Of a stretch of 64,000 nucleotides of DNA, positions 35,314 to 44,562 are shown piece by piece (position 1 is the stretch's first letter; each line of letters begins with the position of its first letter). A model generated the notes under the pieces. That model was not told the origin of the DNA and did not search any database. It worked only from the letters and a program-made list of their open reading frames with translations. Position numbers and translations under genes: made by a program. Source of the DNA: an uncultured Eubacterium sp. GTDB lineage: Bacteria > Bacillota > Clostridia > Peptostreptococcales > Anaerovoracaceae. The stretch spans positions 12,930 through 76,929 of the forward strand of contig CALCFD010000046.1 of assembly GCA_937900695.1 (NCBI GenBank), read 5' to 3'.

Positions 35314-37566
35314 TTATTTATCTTCCTTCTTCACGCCACCTACGTATTTCTTCTTTTTCTTTTTTGAAGCTTCCATTTGTTTCTGATATTTGGATTTATT
35401 TTGTCTGCTGTTAAATTCATAGTATAGCGGACTACAAATGAATATTGATGATAAACAACCTACTGCAATACCAACCATTAGTGGTAATACAAATTCTCTT
35501 AGAGCTGCAGATGTCATAATGTATAAAGGAACCATTACAACCAACGTTGTTATTGTAGTCATAAGTGATCTAGACAATGTCTGATTGATTGATGTATCAA
35601 TAATTTCTTCCTCTGACTTACGCATATATTTATTGTTTTCTCTAATTCTATCAAAGATTACTATAGTATCATTAATAGAGTAACCAACTACTGTAAGTAT
35701 ACCTGCAATAAATGGGTTATTAACAGTAACATTAAATACAGCATAAAATACTAATACCATAAATACATCATGAAGTACACCAAGAAGTGCTGCAGCACCA
35801 AATTTCCATTCTTTAAATCTTATACGAATATAAATTAACATACCTAATGCTGCAAGAAGTACTGCTTTTATAGCATTGTTTTTTAATTCCTTACCTACAG
35901 TAGGTCCAAATAATTCCTGACCTAAAATATCATCATTCTCAAATTTAAATTCCCTTTGTAAGTCAGAAATCACTTCGTTTCTTTCTTTATTTTCCAGTGA
36001 AGTTACAGTTCTTATCATAATTTCTTCATTATTTTCTCCACTGTAAACGATTTCAGCATCAATGTCCTTTTTATCTAATACTTTTTCGACCTGCTCTATT
36101 TCAACTTTTTTACCCATATCGATTTGAATCATAGTACCACCTGTAAAGTCAATACCATAGTTAAATCCTCTGATTAGACCAAAAGCAAGCCCTATAACTA
36201 AAATTATTATTGAAATAGTATAGTAAACTTTTCTATGCTTCATAAAGTTAAACTGCTTCTTTATAGCAAATGAAGCTGTATTATCTTCTTTGATACCATA
36301 ATACTTTTTATTAGCAAATCTCTTAGATTTAGCAAATAAAGTCAAATATAGCTGTGTAACAACTACTGCTGTCACTAGACTGGCAATAATACCTATTAAT
36401 AATGTTAGAGCAAATCCCTTTACTGCACTTGTACCAATTTGGTATAAGATCACGGCTGCTATAAGAGTTGTAACCTGTGAGTCAATTACTGTACTCATAG
36501 CTCTCTTAAATCCAGTTTGTATAGCAACTCTTGCAGTTTTGCCACTCATAATTTCTTCTTTAATTCTTGTAAAAATAACTACATTAGCATCTACTGCCAT
36601 ACCTACTGATAAAATTAAACCTGCAATACCAGGTAGGGTGATAACACTTCCCATTAAGGCCATTACAAACAATATTATTAGAATATACATAGCCAAAGCA
36701 ATATCAGCAGCAACACCCATAATACGATAACCAACTATCATAATTACAAATATTATTGCAATACCTATAATACCTGCAACAACACTCTGTTCAAATGCGT
36801 CTAAACCAATTTTTGCACTTTGAACAGATGATGATATTTCCTTTAATGGAGCAGGAAGGGCCCCTCCACGAATTAAAGCAGCAAGCTGAGTAGCTTCTTC
36901 CTTTGAAAAATTACCTGTAATTTCACATTTACCACCACTTATTACTTCATTTACCTCTGGTGCTGAAATAACTTCATTATCAAGTTTAATTACAACTGCT
37001 TTATTTGAAACTGTCTGCCCATTTTCATCTTTTATTGTCGCTGTTAAACTTCCTGACAAAGCTTTTTTAGTCGCTTCTTCAAAAGCTTTTGCCCCATCGC
37101 TTTTTAATTCAAGACTTACAGCATATCCGCCTTTTTCGGCCTGTCCAATAGTTGCATTTTTAACTGAACTACCGTCTAGTACAAAACCTCCATCACACAT
37201 TACAAACTTGAGCTGTGCAGTTTTTCCAATTTGAGAAATAGCTTCTTCTGCATTCTTAGCTCCAGGAAGCTCAACTCTAATTCGATTTTTACCTTCAACT
37301 CTTACATCAGCATTGCTAATACCCATCTGATCGACTCTTCTGTTAATTACTTCTTTAGTCTGATTCATAAGAGCAGTAAGTTCTTCACCTTCTAAATTAG
37401 TATCAGCTTCCATAACTACGTTTACGCCGCCTTTGATATCTAAGCCCAAAGGAATCTTATCTTTTATAGGTTCCTTATCGCCTATACCAAAAATCATTGT
37501 ATACCAGCCAAACACTAATAATACAATTAACAATACCGCTATAACTTTTTTCATTTTTTCCTTCAT
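35314..37566 (-). CDS. secDF: fused protein translocase subunit SecDF
   Basis: A single chain joining SecD and SecF, which use the proton gradient to assist late protein export with YajC. SecD occupies ~1-430 (PLGLDIKGGVNVVMEA, VGMAVDANVVIFTRIKEE) and SecF ~450-750 (FNYGIDFTGGTMIQI, VGYSINDTIVIFDRIREN). The DG-rich P1 domain and 12 predicted helices fit. Several starts exist; ATG 37564-37566 is eight nt from AAAGG, better than the GTG/ATG just upstream (37575, 37572). It has its own promoter after the yajC terminator. Confidence 0.95.
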   Translation of the reverse strand: MKEKMKKVIAVLLIVLLVFGWYTMIFGIGDKEPIKDKIPLGLDIKGGVNVVMEADTNLEGEELTALMNQTKEVINRRVDQMGISNADVRVEGKNRIRVELPGAKNAEEAISQIGKTAQLKFVMCDGGFVLDGSSVKNATIGQAEKGGYAVSLELKSDGAKAFEEATKKALSGSLTATIKDENGQTVSNKAVVIKLDNEVISAPEVNEVISGGKCEITGNFSKEEATQLAALIRGGALPAPLKEISSSVQSAKIGLDAFEQSVVAGIIGIAIIFVIMIVGYRIMGVAADIALAMYILIILFVMALMGSVITLPGIAGLILSVGMAVDANVVIFTRIKEEIMSGKTARVAIQTGFKRAMSTVIDSQVTTLIAAVILYQIGTSAVKGFALTLLIGIIASLVTAVVVTQLYLTLFAKSKRFANKKYYGIKEDNTASFAIKKQFNFMKHRKVYYTISIIILVIGLAFGLIRGFNYGIDFTGGTMIQIDMGKKVEIEQVEKVLDKKDIDAEIVYSGENNEEIMIRTVTSLENKERNEVISDLQREFKFENDDILGQELFGPTVGKELKNNAIKAVLLAALGMLIYIRIRFKEWKFGAAALLGVLHDVFMVLVFYAVFNVTVNNPFIAGILTVVGYSINDTIVIFDRIRENNKYMRKSEEEIIDTSINQTLSRSLMTTITTLVVMVPLYIMTSAALREFVLPLMVGIAVGCLSSIFICSPLYYEFNSRQNKSKYQKQMEASKKKKKKYVGGVKKEDK

Positions 37567-37599
37567 AATCATCACCTTTACTTTTTAGCATTACACATT

Positions 37600-37628
37600 A
37601 TTATATTATTTTTACGTGATAAAATCAA
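37600..37628 (-). promoter_or_regulatory. sigma-A promoter of secDF and the long downstream run
   Basis: Minus strand: TTGATT (complement of 37623-37628), 17 bp, TATAAT (complement of 37600-37605), 33 nt before the chosen secDF start and just past the yajC terminator. Downstream genes to ylbF are tightly spaced with no terminator seen. Confidence 0.8.
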
Positions 37629-37660
37629 GTATTGTGCCCTTTTATAGGTTTCTTTATAGT

Positions 37661-37690
37661 AAAAAAACGACTGATAAAACTATCAGTCGC
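37661..37690 (-). terminator. Rho-independent terminator after yajC
   Basis: A 9-bp stem CGACTGATA (37668-37676)/TATCAGTCG (37681-37689) with a 4-nt loop, followed on the minus strand by seven U (37667-37661). It lies 11 bp after the yajC stop. Confidence 0.92.
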
Positions 37691-37700
37691 TAAAATAATC

Positions 37701-38153
37701 TTATTTATTTTCTTCAGTTTCTTCCTTAGCTTCATCAGCTTTCTTTTCGATTGGTTCTGGAACAACATCGATAACTTCATCTTTGTTTTCTGACTTCTTA
37801 AGTCTCTTAGGTCTTGAAGCTGTTTCTTCAACGTCAGCATCAACAACCTCGTTTTTATTTGATAACTTAGTTCCCTTACTTGAAACAACCTGTGAAACAG
37901 CCCACTTCATCATTTCAAACTTAACTTTATCTGCTCCAACCTGAATAACAATTGTATCATCCTTAACTTTAACAATCTTGCCACAGATACCGCCGATTGT
38001 AACAATAGAATCTCCAACCTTTAATGCAGATCTCATAGCATTAACTTCTTTTTCTTTTTTCTTTTGTGGTCTAATTAGCATAAAGTACATTAATAGAATT
38101 AATAACACTAAAGGTCCAATCTGCATAATTAGTCTCATATTTCCTTCACTCAT
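37701..38153 (-). CDS. yajC: preprotein translocase subunit YajC
   Basis: Small membrane partner of SecDF. Residues ~8-27 form the single helix (IMQIGPLVLLILLMYFMLIR), followed by the conserved PQKKKEKEVNAM and VGDSIVTIGGICGKIVKV. The 150-residue length includes a long Lys/Glu-rich tail from about residue 100 that is not part of the core family. It lies 56 bp after tRNA-Leu(CAA) with no terminator between, so it may share that transcript; it is cut off from secDF by a strong terminator. Confidence 0.95.
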   Translation of the reverse strand: MSEGNMRLIMQIGPLVLLILLMYFMLIRPQKKKEKEVNAMRSALKVGDSIVTIGGICGKIVKVKDDTIVIQVGADKVKFEMMKWAVSQVVSSKGTKLSNKNEVVDADVEETASRPKRLKKSENKDEVIDVVPEPIEKKADEAKEETEENK

Positions 38154-38209
38154 TTAATTTCCTCCTAAAATATTCAAACAAATTATTATTTGTTAGTTCT
38201 TAAAATAAT

Positions 38210-38296
38210 TGGTGCCGGCGATGGGGGTCGAACCCATACGGTGTTGCCACCACGGGATTTTGAGTCCCGCACGTCTGCCAATTCCATCACGCCGGC
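38210..38296 (-). tRNA. tRNA-Leu (anticodon CAA)
   Basis: An 87-nt class II tRNA with encoded CCA. Acceptor GCCGGCG pairs with CGCCGGC and A73 follows. The anticodon stem CGGGA/TCCCG encloses CTCAAAA, giving CAA, which reads UUG. The long variable arm (GTGGTGGCAACACC) and the T loop GGGTTCGACCC support leucine identity. It lies 23 bp after the RND gene and has a consensus promoter overlapping that gene's end. Confidence 0.97.
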
Positions 38297-38311
38297 ATAA
38301 GCAATAGCATT

Positions 38312-38340
38312 ATTATAGCTTATGCCTCTGTAATAGTCAA
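38312..38340 (-). promoter_or_regulatory. consensus promoter of tRNA-Leu(CAA), inside the 3' end of the RND gene
   Basis: Minus strand: TTGACT (complement of 38335-38340), 17 bp, TATAAT (complement of 38312-38317). The start would be near 38305, nine nt before the mature tRNA. The -35 and most of the spacer lie in RND coding sequence. Confidence 0.88.
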
Positions 38341-41300
38341 CTCCTCACGAGAAATTTTTCTAATATTTTTTCGCACCAAAATATCATACATAATAGGTAT
38401 TACAATCAAAGTCATAATTGTTGCATATATTAATCCACCTATACATACAATTGCTACAGGCTGCATCATTTCTTCACCTTTACCAATACCTAAAGCAAGA
38501 GGTAGTAACCCTAAAATTGTAGTTATAGCAGTCATCAGAACCGGTCTTATACGCACAGCACCAGCTTCTACTATAGCTTCACGTTTTGACATTCCTTCCT
38601 GCCTCATTTGATTTATATAGTCTACCAGTACTATTGCATTATTTACAATAATACCCATAAGAACAACTATTCCTATCATAGATATAACACTAAGTTCAAA
38701 TCCAGTTATAAGAAGGGCTATAAGAGCTCCTGTAACTGCAAGTGGCACAGTGAACATAACTATAAATGGTGAAAGTAATGATTGGAATTGCGCTACCATT
38801 ATTAAATAAACTAATAAAAATCCCAAAACGAACATTTTTACAAGCTGATTCATAGCATCTTTAATCTGTTCATCTTCACCTCTAAACTCAACTTCCACTC
38901 CTTTTGGTAGGTCAAGCTTCTTTATTTCCTTCTTCAAATGACTAGTTTGCTTAGTAACGTTATAATCATCGTCTACTTTAGCTGAAACAGTCTGACCTCT
39001 CTTTTGATTTATTCTTGAAATAACACTAAACGTACTACTTTTTTTAACAGTACAAATATCTCTTAATAAAACACTTTTACCACTATTGTTGCCACTCTTT
39101 AACTTCATATTTAGTAATGCATTTTTAGTTACTCTTTTTTCTCCTTTATTTGAAACTACAACATCCTTATTACCACTTTTATAACTTATGGATGTAGCAA
39201 CTTTTTCTGTTGAAATTTTATCAGTAATCTGTGCATAAACCTGAGCAACAGTCAAATTATATTTCATGGCTTTATCTTTATCTACAGATATCTTTATTTC
39301 TTCAGTAGACTGTTCACTAACATCAGAAACTTCACTTAATCCTTTGGTATTTCTCATAAGATTTTCAACTTCTAAAGATGATTCTCTTACATCATCTAAA
39401 TTATCAGACTCTATATTTATACTTATACCTGAGCCTCCCATCATAGCCATCATGTCAGCTGATCCTGATACTGAAGCTTCGCAATTACTTTGCTTACTTA
39501 GTTTTACTATTTTTTCTGTTACAGCAGCACCCTTATCAAGCTTATCCTCATCCATCAAAATATATAAACTAATACTTGAAAAGTCTGCGCCACCAGATAT
39601 ACCCATCATACTAGCCATATTAGATGATAATGTTACACCAACAGTTTTAACACCTTCCATTTGATCTAACGACTCTGCCATCTTATCACCAATTTTCATA
39701 GTTTCTTCCTTAGTTGATTTATCTGGCATTTTAATTGTTGCAGAAATCTGTGGAGTAGCCATGCTTGGCATATATTCAAATCCTCTCATCAACGAAACTG
39801 TAACTGAACTTAGCAAAAGTAAAACTACAACTATTAAAACAATAACTTTATGGTCTATAGCACTATTTACAATTTTTCGATAAAACTTTATAACCTTACT
39901 ATCATTATTTAAAACAGTGTTGTTCTTAGTTTTATCAATAACTACGCTACTAAGAGTAGGAACTACAGTTAAAGCTACAATCAAACTAGCAAATAAAGAA
40001 TATGTAACAGTAAGTGCCATATCCTTAAATACTACTTTTGTCATACCATCTATAAATACAATTGGCACAAATACACAAACGGTAGTAAGCGTCGATGCTG
40101 TAATAGCACCTGCAACTTGAACAGCTCCAGAAAGAGCTGCCTTTATCTTACTGTAACCAAGAATTCTTAATCTATATATGTTTTCAATAACTACAATAGA
40201 GTTATCAACTAACATACCAACACCTACAGCAAGGCCAGCTAAAGAAACAATATTCAAAGATATATTTGAAAAATACATCAAAACAATAGCAAATGTAATA
40301 CTTATCGGAATACTTATAGCAGTTACTATAGTTGGTCTAATATCTTTCAAGAAATATAACAAAATTAAAATAGCTAGTATACCACCGATTAACAGATTAT
40401 TTAATACAGAGTCTATAGCCATATGAATATAATCGCCTTGATCTGATAAAACATCAAACTTAAGTCCATCATACGACTTTGAAAGTTCATCAAACTTTTT
40501 AGTTATGTTATCAGAAACCTCTGTAGTAGCATGATCAGACTGCTTATTAAACATAAGTAGTATACCATCTTCTCCATTTATTTTGGAATAGTTATCCTCG
40601 CCATTAGAAAGATATGTAATATTTGCTACATCTGATAATTTAATAGGTTTAACCCCATCTATTCCCATATCCAAAATAATCATATTTTGAAGTTCCCTAG
40701 CAGATTTAATCTTATCCCCAACGGAAACTAAAACATCTTTATTATCATCTGATACAAATCCTGCCGGCATCTGAAAATCTTGTGCCATTATTAAATTTGA
40801 TATACTTGAAATATTTAAGTATTCACTGACATCCCCACTTTTTTTAGCAGTACTTTCTTGTTGAGATATCTGGCTTAACGCCCCTTTTAACTGCATATTA
40901 GCAGAATTCAATAAAGCCTCATTTCCAGTAAGTTCTGACATAGAGTTACCAAGCTTATTTTTAGCTTTATCTAAATTCTTATTAAAATCACTTTCAGCTT
41001 TAATTACTCCATTTAAGCTTCTTAAATCATTTATTTTTATATCCATAGCTTTAAGGTTAGAAGCCATAGGTTTTAGCTGATTTATTATTTTGTTTATGCC
41101 TTTATCTGCCGCTTTTATAGCCTCTTTATTTTGAGCATAAAGCTTATTTGCCATACATGCTTTTTCAAGCTGCTCTTCTGTAATGTTTGTTGGAAGCTTG
41201 GACTTAATTTGTTCCTTAATTTCCCTATTGGCCAACTGTAAACCTTCTTTGGTCGTATTTAATGTTTTTAAAGTCACTAAAAGCTGCTTTACCATTGAAC

Positions 41301-42036
41301 CCTGATTTATCAAGGTATCCTGAGTGACCTTAATATTAGTCTTTCCTTTATTTATCTGTTCAACACCTTTTTGGGCATTTTCAATTTGATTATTTATTTG
41401 TTTTTTTGCATTCCCAAATCCAGCACTAATATTATCAGAAATTTTCTTATTTACATTTTTAATTTTATTTTCATCAAGAGTAATATGTATAGTGTTTTCT
41501 ACCATCCCTGTTGTGGATACAGAAGCGACACCTTCAATTCCTTCAAGTTTTCTAAGTAGCTCCTCTTCTAAAATGGCAGACGTCTCATTTATATCCTTTC
41601 CTTTTTGTGATACTGCTGCTACAGCTATTGGTACCATAGAAGGATTCATTTTTAAAATCAATGGCTTTTGAACGGTATCTGACCATTTACTAGAAGCTAA
41701 TTCTATTTTGTCCCTAATATCTACTGATATAGTATCAAGTTTAGTTTCCTGTTCAAACTCCAAAAATACCATAGATGCATTTTCTTGTGATGAAGATGAA
41801 ATGCTCTTCAAGTTCTCTAGCGAAGCTAACTGCTGCTCCATAGGTTCAGTTACCGTTTTTTCAACCTCATGAGAAGAAGCTCCTGGATATGTTGTCACAA
41901 CAGCAACATATGGAAGATCAAACTTTGGAAACAAGTCTGGTGTCATACGTGTAAATGCAACACAGCCAAATACTATAGTTATAATTACCGCAACTAAGAC
42001 AGTAAATGGTTTTTTTATACTAAATTTTGTTAACAT
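38320..42036 (-). CDS. efflux RND transporter permease with large coiled-coil-like insertion
   Basis: AcrB/SwrC-like proton-driven exporter of 1238 residues, about 170-200 longer than Bacillus SwrC. It opens with LTKFSIKKPFTVLVAVIITI and has the repeated porter/membrane halves (GLAVGVGMLVDNSIVVIENI at ~600, GIVVLMGIIVNNAIVLVDYI near the end). Residues ~195-405, between DENKIKNVNKKIS and SISNLIMAQDFQMPAG, are an extra Lys/Gln/Asn-rich helical stretch lying outside the membrane; the second half lacks it. No membrane-fusion protein or outer-membrane gene is adjacent, as expected for a Gram-positive, and the insertion may replace an adaptor. Shine-Dalgarno AAAGGAA supports the start. Substrate unknown (surfactin-like lipopeptides or drugs in relatives). 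Confidence 0.93.
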   Translation of the reverse strand: MLTKFSIKKPFTVLVAVIITIVFGCVAFTRMTPDLFPKFDLPYVAVVTTYPGASSHEVEKTVTEPMEQQLASLENLKSISSSSQENASMVFLEFEQETKLDTISVDIRDKIELASSKWSDTVQKPLILKMNPSMVPIAVAAVSQKGKDINETSAILEEELLRKLEGIEGVASVSTTGMVENTIHITLDENKIKNVNKKISDNISAGFGNAKKQINNQIENAQKGVEQINKGKTNIKVTQDTLINQGSMVKQLLVTLKTLNTTKEGLQLANREIKEQIKSKLPTNITEEQLEKACMANKLYAQNKEAIKAADKGINKIINQLKPMASNLKAMDIKINDLRSLNGVIKAESDFNKNLDKAKNKLGNSMSELTGNEALLNSANMQLKGALSQISQQESTAKKSGDVSEYLNISSISNLIMAQDFQMPAGFVSDDNKDVLVSVGDKIKSARELQNMIILDMGIDGVKPIKLSDVANITYLSNGEDNYSKINGEDGILLMFNKQSDHATTEVSDNITKKFDELSKSYDGLKFDVLSDQGDYIHMAIDSVLNNLLIGGILAILILLYFLKDIRPTIVTAISIPISITFAIVLMYFSNISLNIVSLAGLAVGVGMLVDNSIVVIENIYRLRILGYSKIKAALSGAVQVAGAITASTLTTVCVFVPIVFIDGMTKVVFKDMALTVTYSLFASLIVALTVVPTLSSVVIDKTKNNTVLNNDSKVIKFYRKIVNSAIDHKVIVLIVVVLLLLSSVTVSLMRGFEYMPSMATPQISATIKMPDKSTKEETMKIGDKMAESLDQMEGVKTVGVTLSSNMASMMGISGGADFSSISLYILMDEDKLDKGAAVTEKIVKLSKQSNCEASVSGSADMMAMMGGSGISINIESDNLDDVRESSLEVENLMRNTKGLSEVSDVSEQSTEEIKISVDKDKAMKYNLTVAQVYAQITDKISTEKVATSISYKSGNKDVVVSNKGEKRVTKNALLNMKLKSGNNSGKSVLLRDICTVKKSSTFSVISRINQKRGQTVSAKVDDDYNVTKQTSHLKKEIKKLDLPKGVEVEFRGEDEQIKDAMNQLVKMFVLGFLLVYLIMVAQFQSLLSPFIVMFTVPLAVTGALIALLITGFELSVISMIGIVVLMGIIVNNAIVLVDYINQMRQEGMSKREAIVEAGAVRIRPVLMTAITTILGLLPLALGIGKGEEMMQPVAIVCIGGLIYATIMTLIVIPIMYDILVRKNIRKISREELTITEA

Positions 42037-42073
42037 ATTATTCCTTTCTTAAACACAATTTTAATCCATGATA

Positions 42074-42102
42074 ATAATAATATTTTTCACTTTTTAATTC
42101 AA
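42074..42102 (-). promoter_or_regulatory. candidate promoter of the RND permease gene
   Basis: Minus strand: TTGAAT (complement of 42097-42102), 17 bp, TATTAT (complement of 42074-42079), 38 nt before the ATG. It is divergent from the tRNA-Leu(GAG) promoter. The -10 is one base off consensus. Confidence 0.55.
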
Positions 42103-42128
42103 GTAAAAAATATCAATCAACATTTTTA

Positions 42129-42156
42129 TTGTATATCTGTTTTTTTGCAGTATAAT
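42129..42156 (+). promoter_or_regulatory. promoter of tRNA-Leu(GAG)
   Basis: Plus strand: TTGTAT (42129-42134), 16-bp spacer, TATAAT (42151-42156), 18 nt before the mature tRNA. Confidence 0.75.
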
Positions 42157-42174
42157 ATTAGTTGATTTTAATTG

Positions 42175-42260
42175 GCGATTGTGGCGGAATGGCAGACGCG
42201 CTGTCTTGAGGGGGCAGTAAGGTTAACCTTATATGAGTTCAAGTCTCATCAGTCGCACCA
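42175..42260 (+). tRNA. tRNA-Leu (anticodon GAG)
   Basis: An 86-nt class II tRNA with encoded CCA. Acceptor GCGATTG pairs with CAGTCGC (one G-U). The anticodon stem CTGTC/GGCAG encloses TTGAGGG, giving GAG for CUC/CUU. The variable arm is TAAGGTTAACCTTA and the T arm GAGTTCAAGTCTC. It is transcribed alone, convergent with the binding-protein gene, and ends at the shared terminator. Confidence 0.96.
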
Positions 42261-42285
42261 GATAAATCTGATAAATCATTTATAT

Positions 42286-42319
42286 AAAAAAGTGACGTTT
42301 TAAAAAACGTCACTTTTTT
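42286..42319. terminator. bidirectional terminator between tRNA-Leu(GAG) and the binding-protein gene
   Basis: A perfect inverted repeat with core AGTGACGTTT/AAACGTCACT flanked by A6 and T6, so both strands end in a U run after the stem. It serves the tRNA on the plus strand and the gene ending at 42325 on the minus strand. Confidence 0.92.
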
Positions 42320-42324
42320 ATATA

Positions 42325-43968
42325 TTATTTACCTTCCTTTGGCTGTTCAAGCTTTTTATCTTCAACAATACGCTTTTCATATTCACAATACCAATTTTCA
42401 ATACCATTATAAGGATTACTAAAGTTAGCATTTATATTCCCATTAAAAACAGGCGCCTTTACAATACCAAAAGTCTTATAACCTATACAATAATATGGTA
42501 ACTCTTCATTTAATATCTTTTTTAATTCATTAATAGTAGCAGTATTTTCTTCTGCTGTATCACCTGACATAAGATTATTTACATGTTTATCCACTTCTTC
42601 ATTAGAATACTTAATAAAGTTTAACTGACCATCAGTTATAAGTAAATCTCGCATATTAAGACTTTCATCTAAACTCATGCCACCAATGAATAAATCAAAG
42701 CTTCCTGTTTTAAGCGCTTTTAAATAAGCTGCTTCATCAAGCGTACTTAACTCCACTTCTATATTTAATTCCTTTAAAACATCAATAATATTTTCTGCCG
42801 CCTCAATCCTTTGAGGCTCTCTACTATTTACTATCATTTTAAACTTAAGCTTCTGACCATCTTTACCTTCTAAGATACCATCATCATTAGTATCTTTAAA
42901 TTCTTCATCTTTTAAAATCTTAACAGCTTTATCAATATTTAACTTATATTCTTCCTTTATTTTTTCTGATCCTAAATAATTTGGAAAATACAAGCTATCA
43001 CTTTTTACAGCACTATTGTAATAATCTTCTTCAATAATTTTATCAATATCTATAGCATAAGCTAAAGCATGTCTAATATCTTTATTAGCTAAAGCTGGAT
43101 TTTGAAAGTTAAAACCTATAAATTCCACTTGATTTCCTACAAAATTTTTAATCTTAATATCCTTTTTAGTAATTTTAGAATCTCTATTCATATCTTTATC
43201 TAAAAATACACTTATATTACTAGTCTCAGTCATCTTAGTTCTATTACTGCTAGTTTTTACAACCTTTATCTTAATATCACTTACAGCTTCTTCACCATAG
43301 TAGTCTTTGTTTTTCTTCAAAATCATAGCTTTGCTAGCATCATAAGATGAAAACTTGAATCTGCCACTTCCAACGGGTTTAAAATCATCAACATCTTTTT
43401 TCAAAGCATAAGTTCCATCAAATTTATGCTCCGGTAAAATAGGAAAGGATAAATAGCTTAAAGACATATCATTTTCATCTTTAAATTCTATTTTTACATT
43501 AGTACCTGATCCACTTACAGATTCAATTTTATCTGCTTTTTCATAATATTCTCCTTTTTCACCTATAGCCTTTATAGCATCTACTGTAAATTTAATATCA
43601 TCAGCATCTACATTTTTCCCATCATGCCATTTTGCGTTTTTGAGAGAAATATTAACTGTATCGCCATTAAATTCATAGTTTTTCGCCAAATCGCCTACAG
43701 GAGTCATATTTTTATCAAAAGCGTATAAACTACTATATATCAATTTACTAATATAAAAGATATCTTCATCTGTTGACACCAAAGGGTTTAGAGTTTTTAC
43801 AGGTACCATTGATAAAGTAATCTCATTTACTCTATTCTTTTCAATTTCTACATTATTAATCGCATCTTCTACTTTTTCCTTATTAGCACATTCTCTAAAA
43901 CCAAGTAAACCTAATATTACTATAAGTGCGATTAAGATAATCAATTTAATTTTCTTTTCTTTGTTCAT
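42325..43968 (-). CDS. ABC transporter substrate-binding protein, peptide type (SBP family 5)
   Basis: A 547-residue OppA/DppA-like protein. After a membrane anchor (~8-25, KLIILIALIVILGLLGF) come family motifs such as YEFNGDTVNISLKNAKWHDG, FKPVGSGRFKFSSY and DIRHALAYAIDIDKI. The anchor ends in FREC, which is a poor lipobox, so it may stay as an uncleaved helix rather than a lipoprotein. No permease or ATPase genes are beside it. It overlaps the coaE end by 23 bp and has GGTG four nt before the ATG. An orphan receptor for a remote transporter is likely. Confidence 0.9.
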   Translation of the reverse strand: MNKEKKIKLIILIALIVILGLLGFRECANKEKVEDAINNVEIEKNRVNEITLSMVPVKTLNPLVSTDEDIFYISKLIYSSLYAFDKNMTPVGDLAKNYEFNGDTVNISLKNAKWHDGKNVDADDIKFTVDAIKAIGEKGEYYEKADKIESVSGSGTNVKIEFKDENDMSLSYLSFPILPEHKFDGTYALKKDVDDFKPVGSGRFKFSSYDASKAMILKKNKDYYGEEAVSDIKIKVVKTSSNRTKMTETSNISVFLDKDMNRDSKITKKDIKIKNFVGNQVEFIGFNFQNPALANKDIRHALAYAIDIDKIIEEDYYNSAVKSDSLYFPNYLGSEKIKEEYKLNIDKAVKILKDEEFKDTNDDGILEGKDGQKLKFKMIVNSREPQRIEAAENIIDVLKELNIEVELSTLDEAAYLKALKTGSFDLFIGGMSLDESLNMRDLLITDGQLNFIKYSNEEVDKHVNNLMSGDTAEENTATINELKKILNEELPYYCIGYKTFGIVKAPVFNGNINANFSNPYNGIENWYCEYEKRIVEDKKLEQPKEGK

Positions 43969-44551
43969 ATTTCACCAAAAGCTCATCTATCTGTCTATAG
44001 AGCTCCTCCTTACTAAAAGAATTATCAAGTACTTCATCGGCAAGTTTTTTCTTTTGGTCATCAGCCATCTGACAATCAATGCGAGCCCTAACATCTGATT
44101 CTTTTATATCGTCTCTTGCCAAAACCCTTTTTATTCGAATTTCTTGATCTACAACAATAGCCCAAGATACATCACACCATTTATCTAAGCCTTGTTCAAA
44201 TAAAAGTGGAATATCTAAAAACATTATTTTTTCTCCGGCCTCTTTACATATTTCAATTTCTTTTAAAATCTGCTCTTTTATTTGACCATGAGTAATTTGG
44301 TTTAAAGTCTGTTCTTTGTTTCTATCAGCAAAGGCAATTTCTGCAAGTTTTTTTCTCTTAAGCCTACCATGCTCATCTAAAATCTCATTACCAAAAGCAA
44401 GCACTAACTTGGCCAAAGCCGGCATTCCCGGTTCCAAAATATCATGAGCAATTTTATCAGCATCACTTATAAAATAATTTTTACTTTTTAAATACTCCGA
44501 CACAGTACTCTTTCCACTACCAATGCCACCTGTTAATCCAACTATAATCAC
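43946..44551 (-). CDS. coaE: dephospho-CoA kinase
   Basis: Last step of CoA synthesis, phosphorylating the 3'-OH of dephospho-CoA. P-loop GLTGGIGSGKST, ISDADKIAHDI and LFLDIPLLFEQ-type text (MFLDIPLLFEQGL) are diagnostic. The frame runs to 44581 inside polA, but AAGGAG stands seven nt before a GTG at 44549-44551, giving the compact MIIVGLTGG start (201 residues). The polA-coaE order is widely conserved. Confidence 0.94.
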   Translation of the reverse strand: MIIVGLTGGIGSGKSTVSEYLKSKNYFISDADKIAHDILEPGMPALAKLVLAFGNEILDEHGRLKRKKLAEIAFADRNKEQTLNQITHGQIKEQILKEIEICKEAGEKIMFLDIPLLFEQGLDKWCDVSWAIVVDQEIRIKRVLARDDIKESDVRARIDCQMADDQKKKLADEVLDNSFSKEELYRQIDELLVKYEQRKEN

Positions 44552-44562
44552 AATAGCACTCC

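Noticed and set aside
37625..37888. An 87-residue minus-strand frame overlapping the end of yajC
   Set aside because: It is a shifted reading of the Lys/Glu-rich yajC tail and runs through the yajC terminator; no start signal.
42325..43968. Calling the peptide-binding protein a lipoprotein
   Set aside because: The Cys is preceded by FRE, which does not fit a lipobox.
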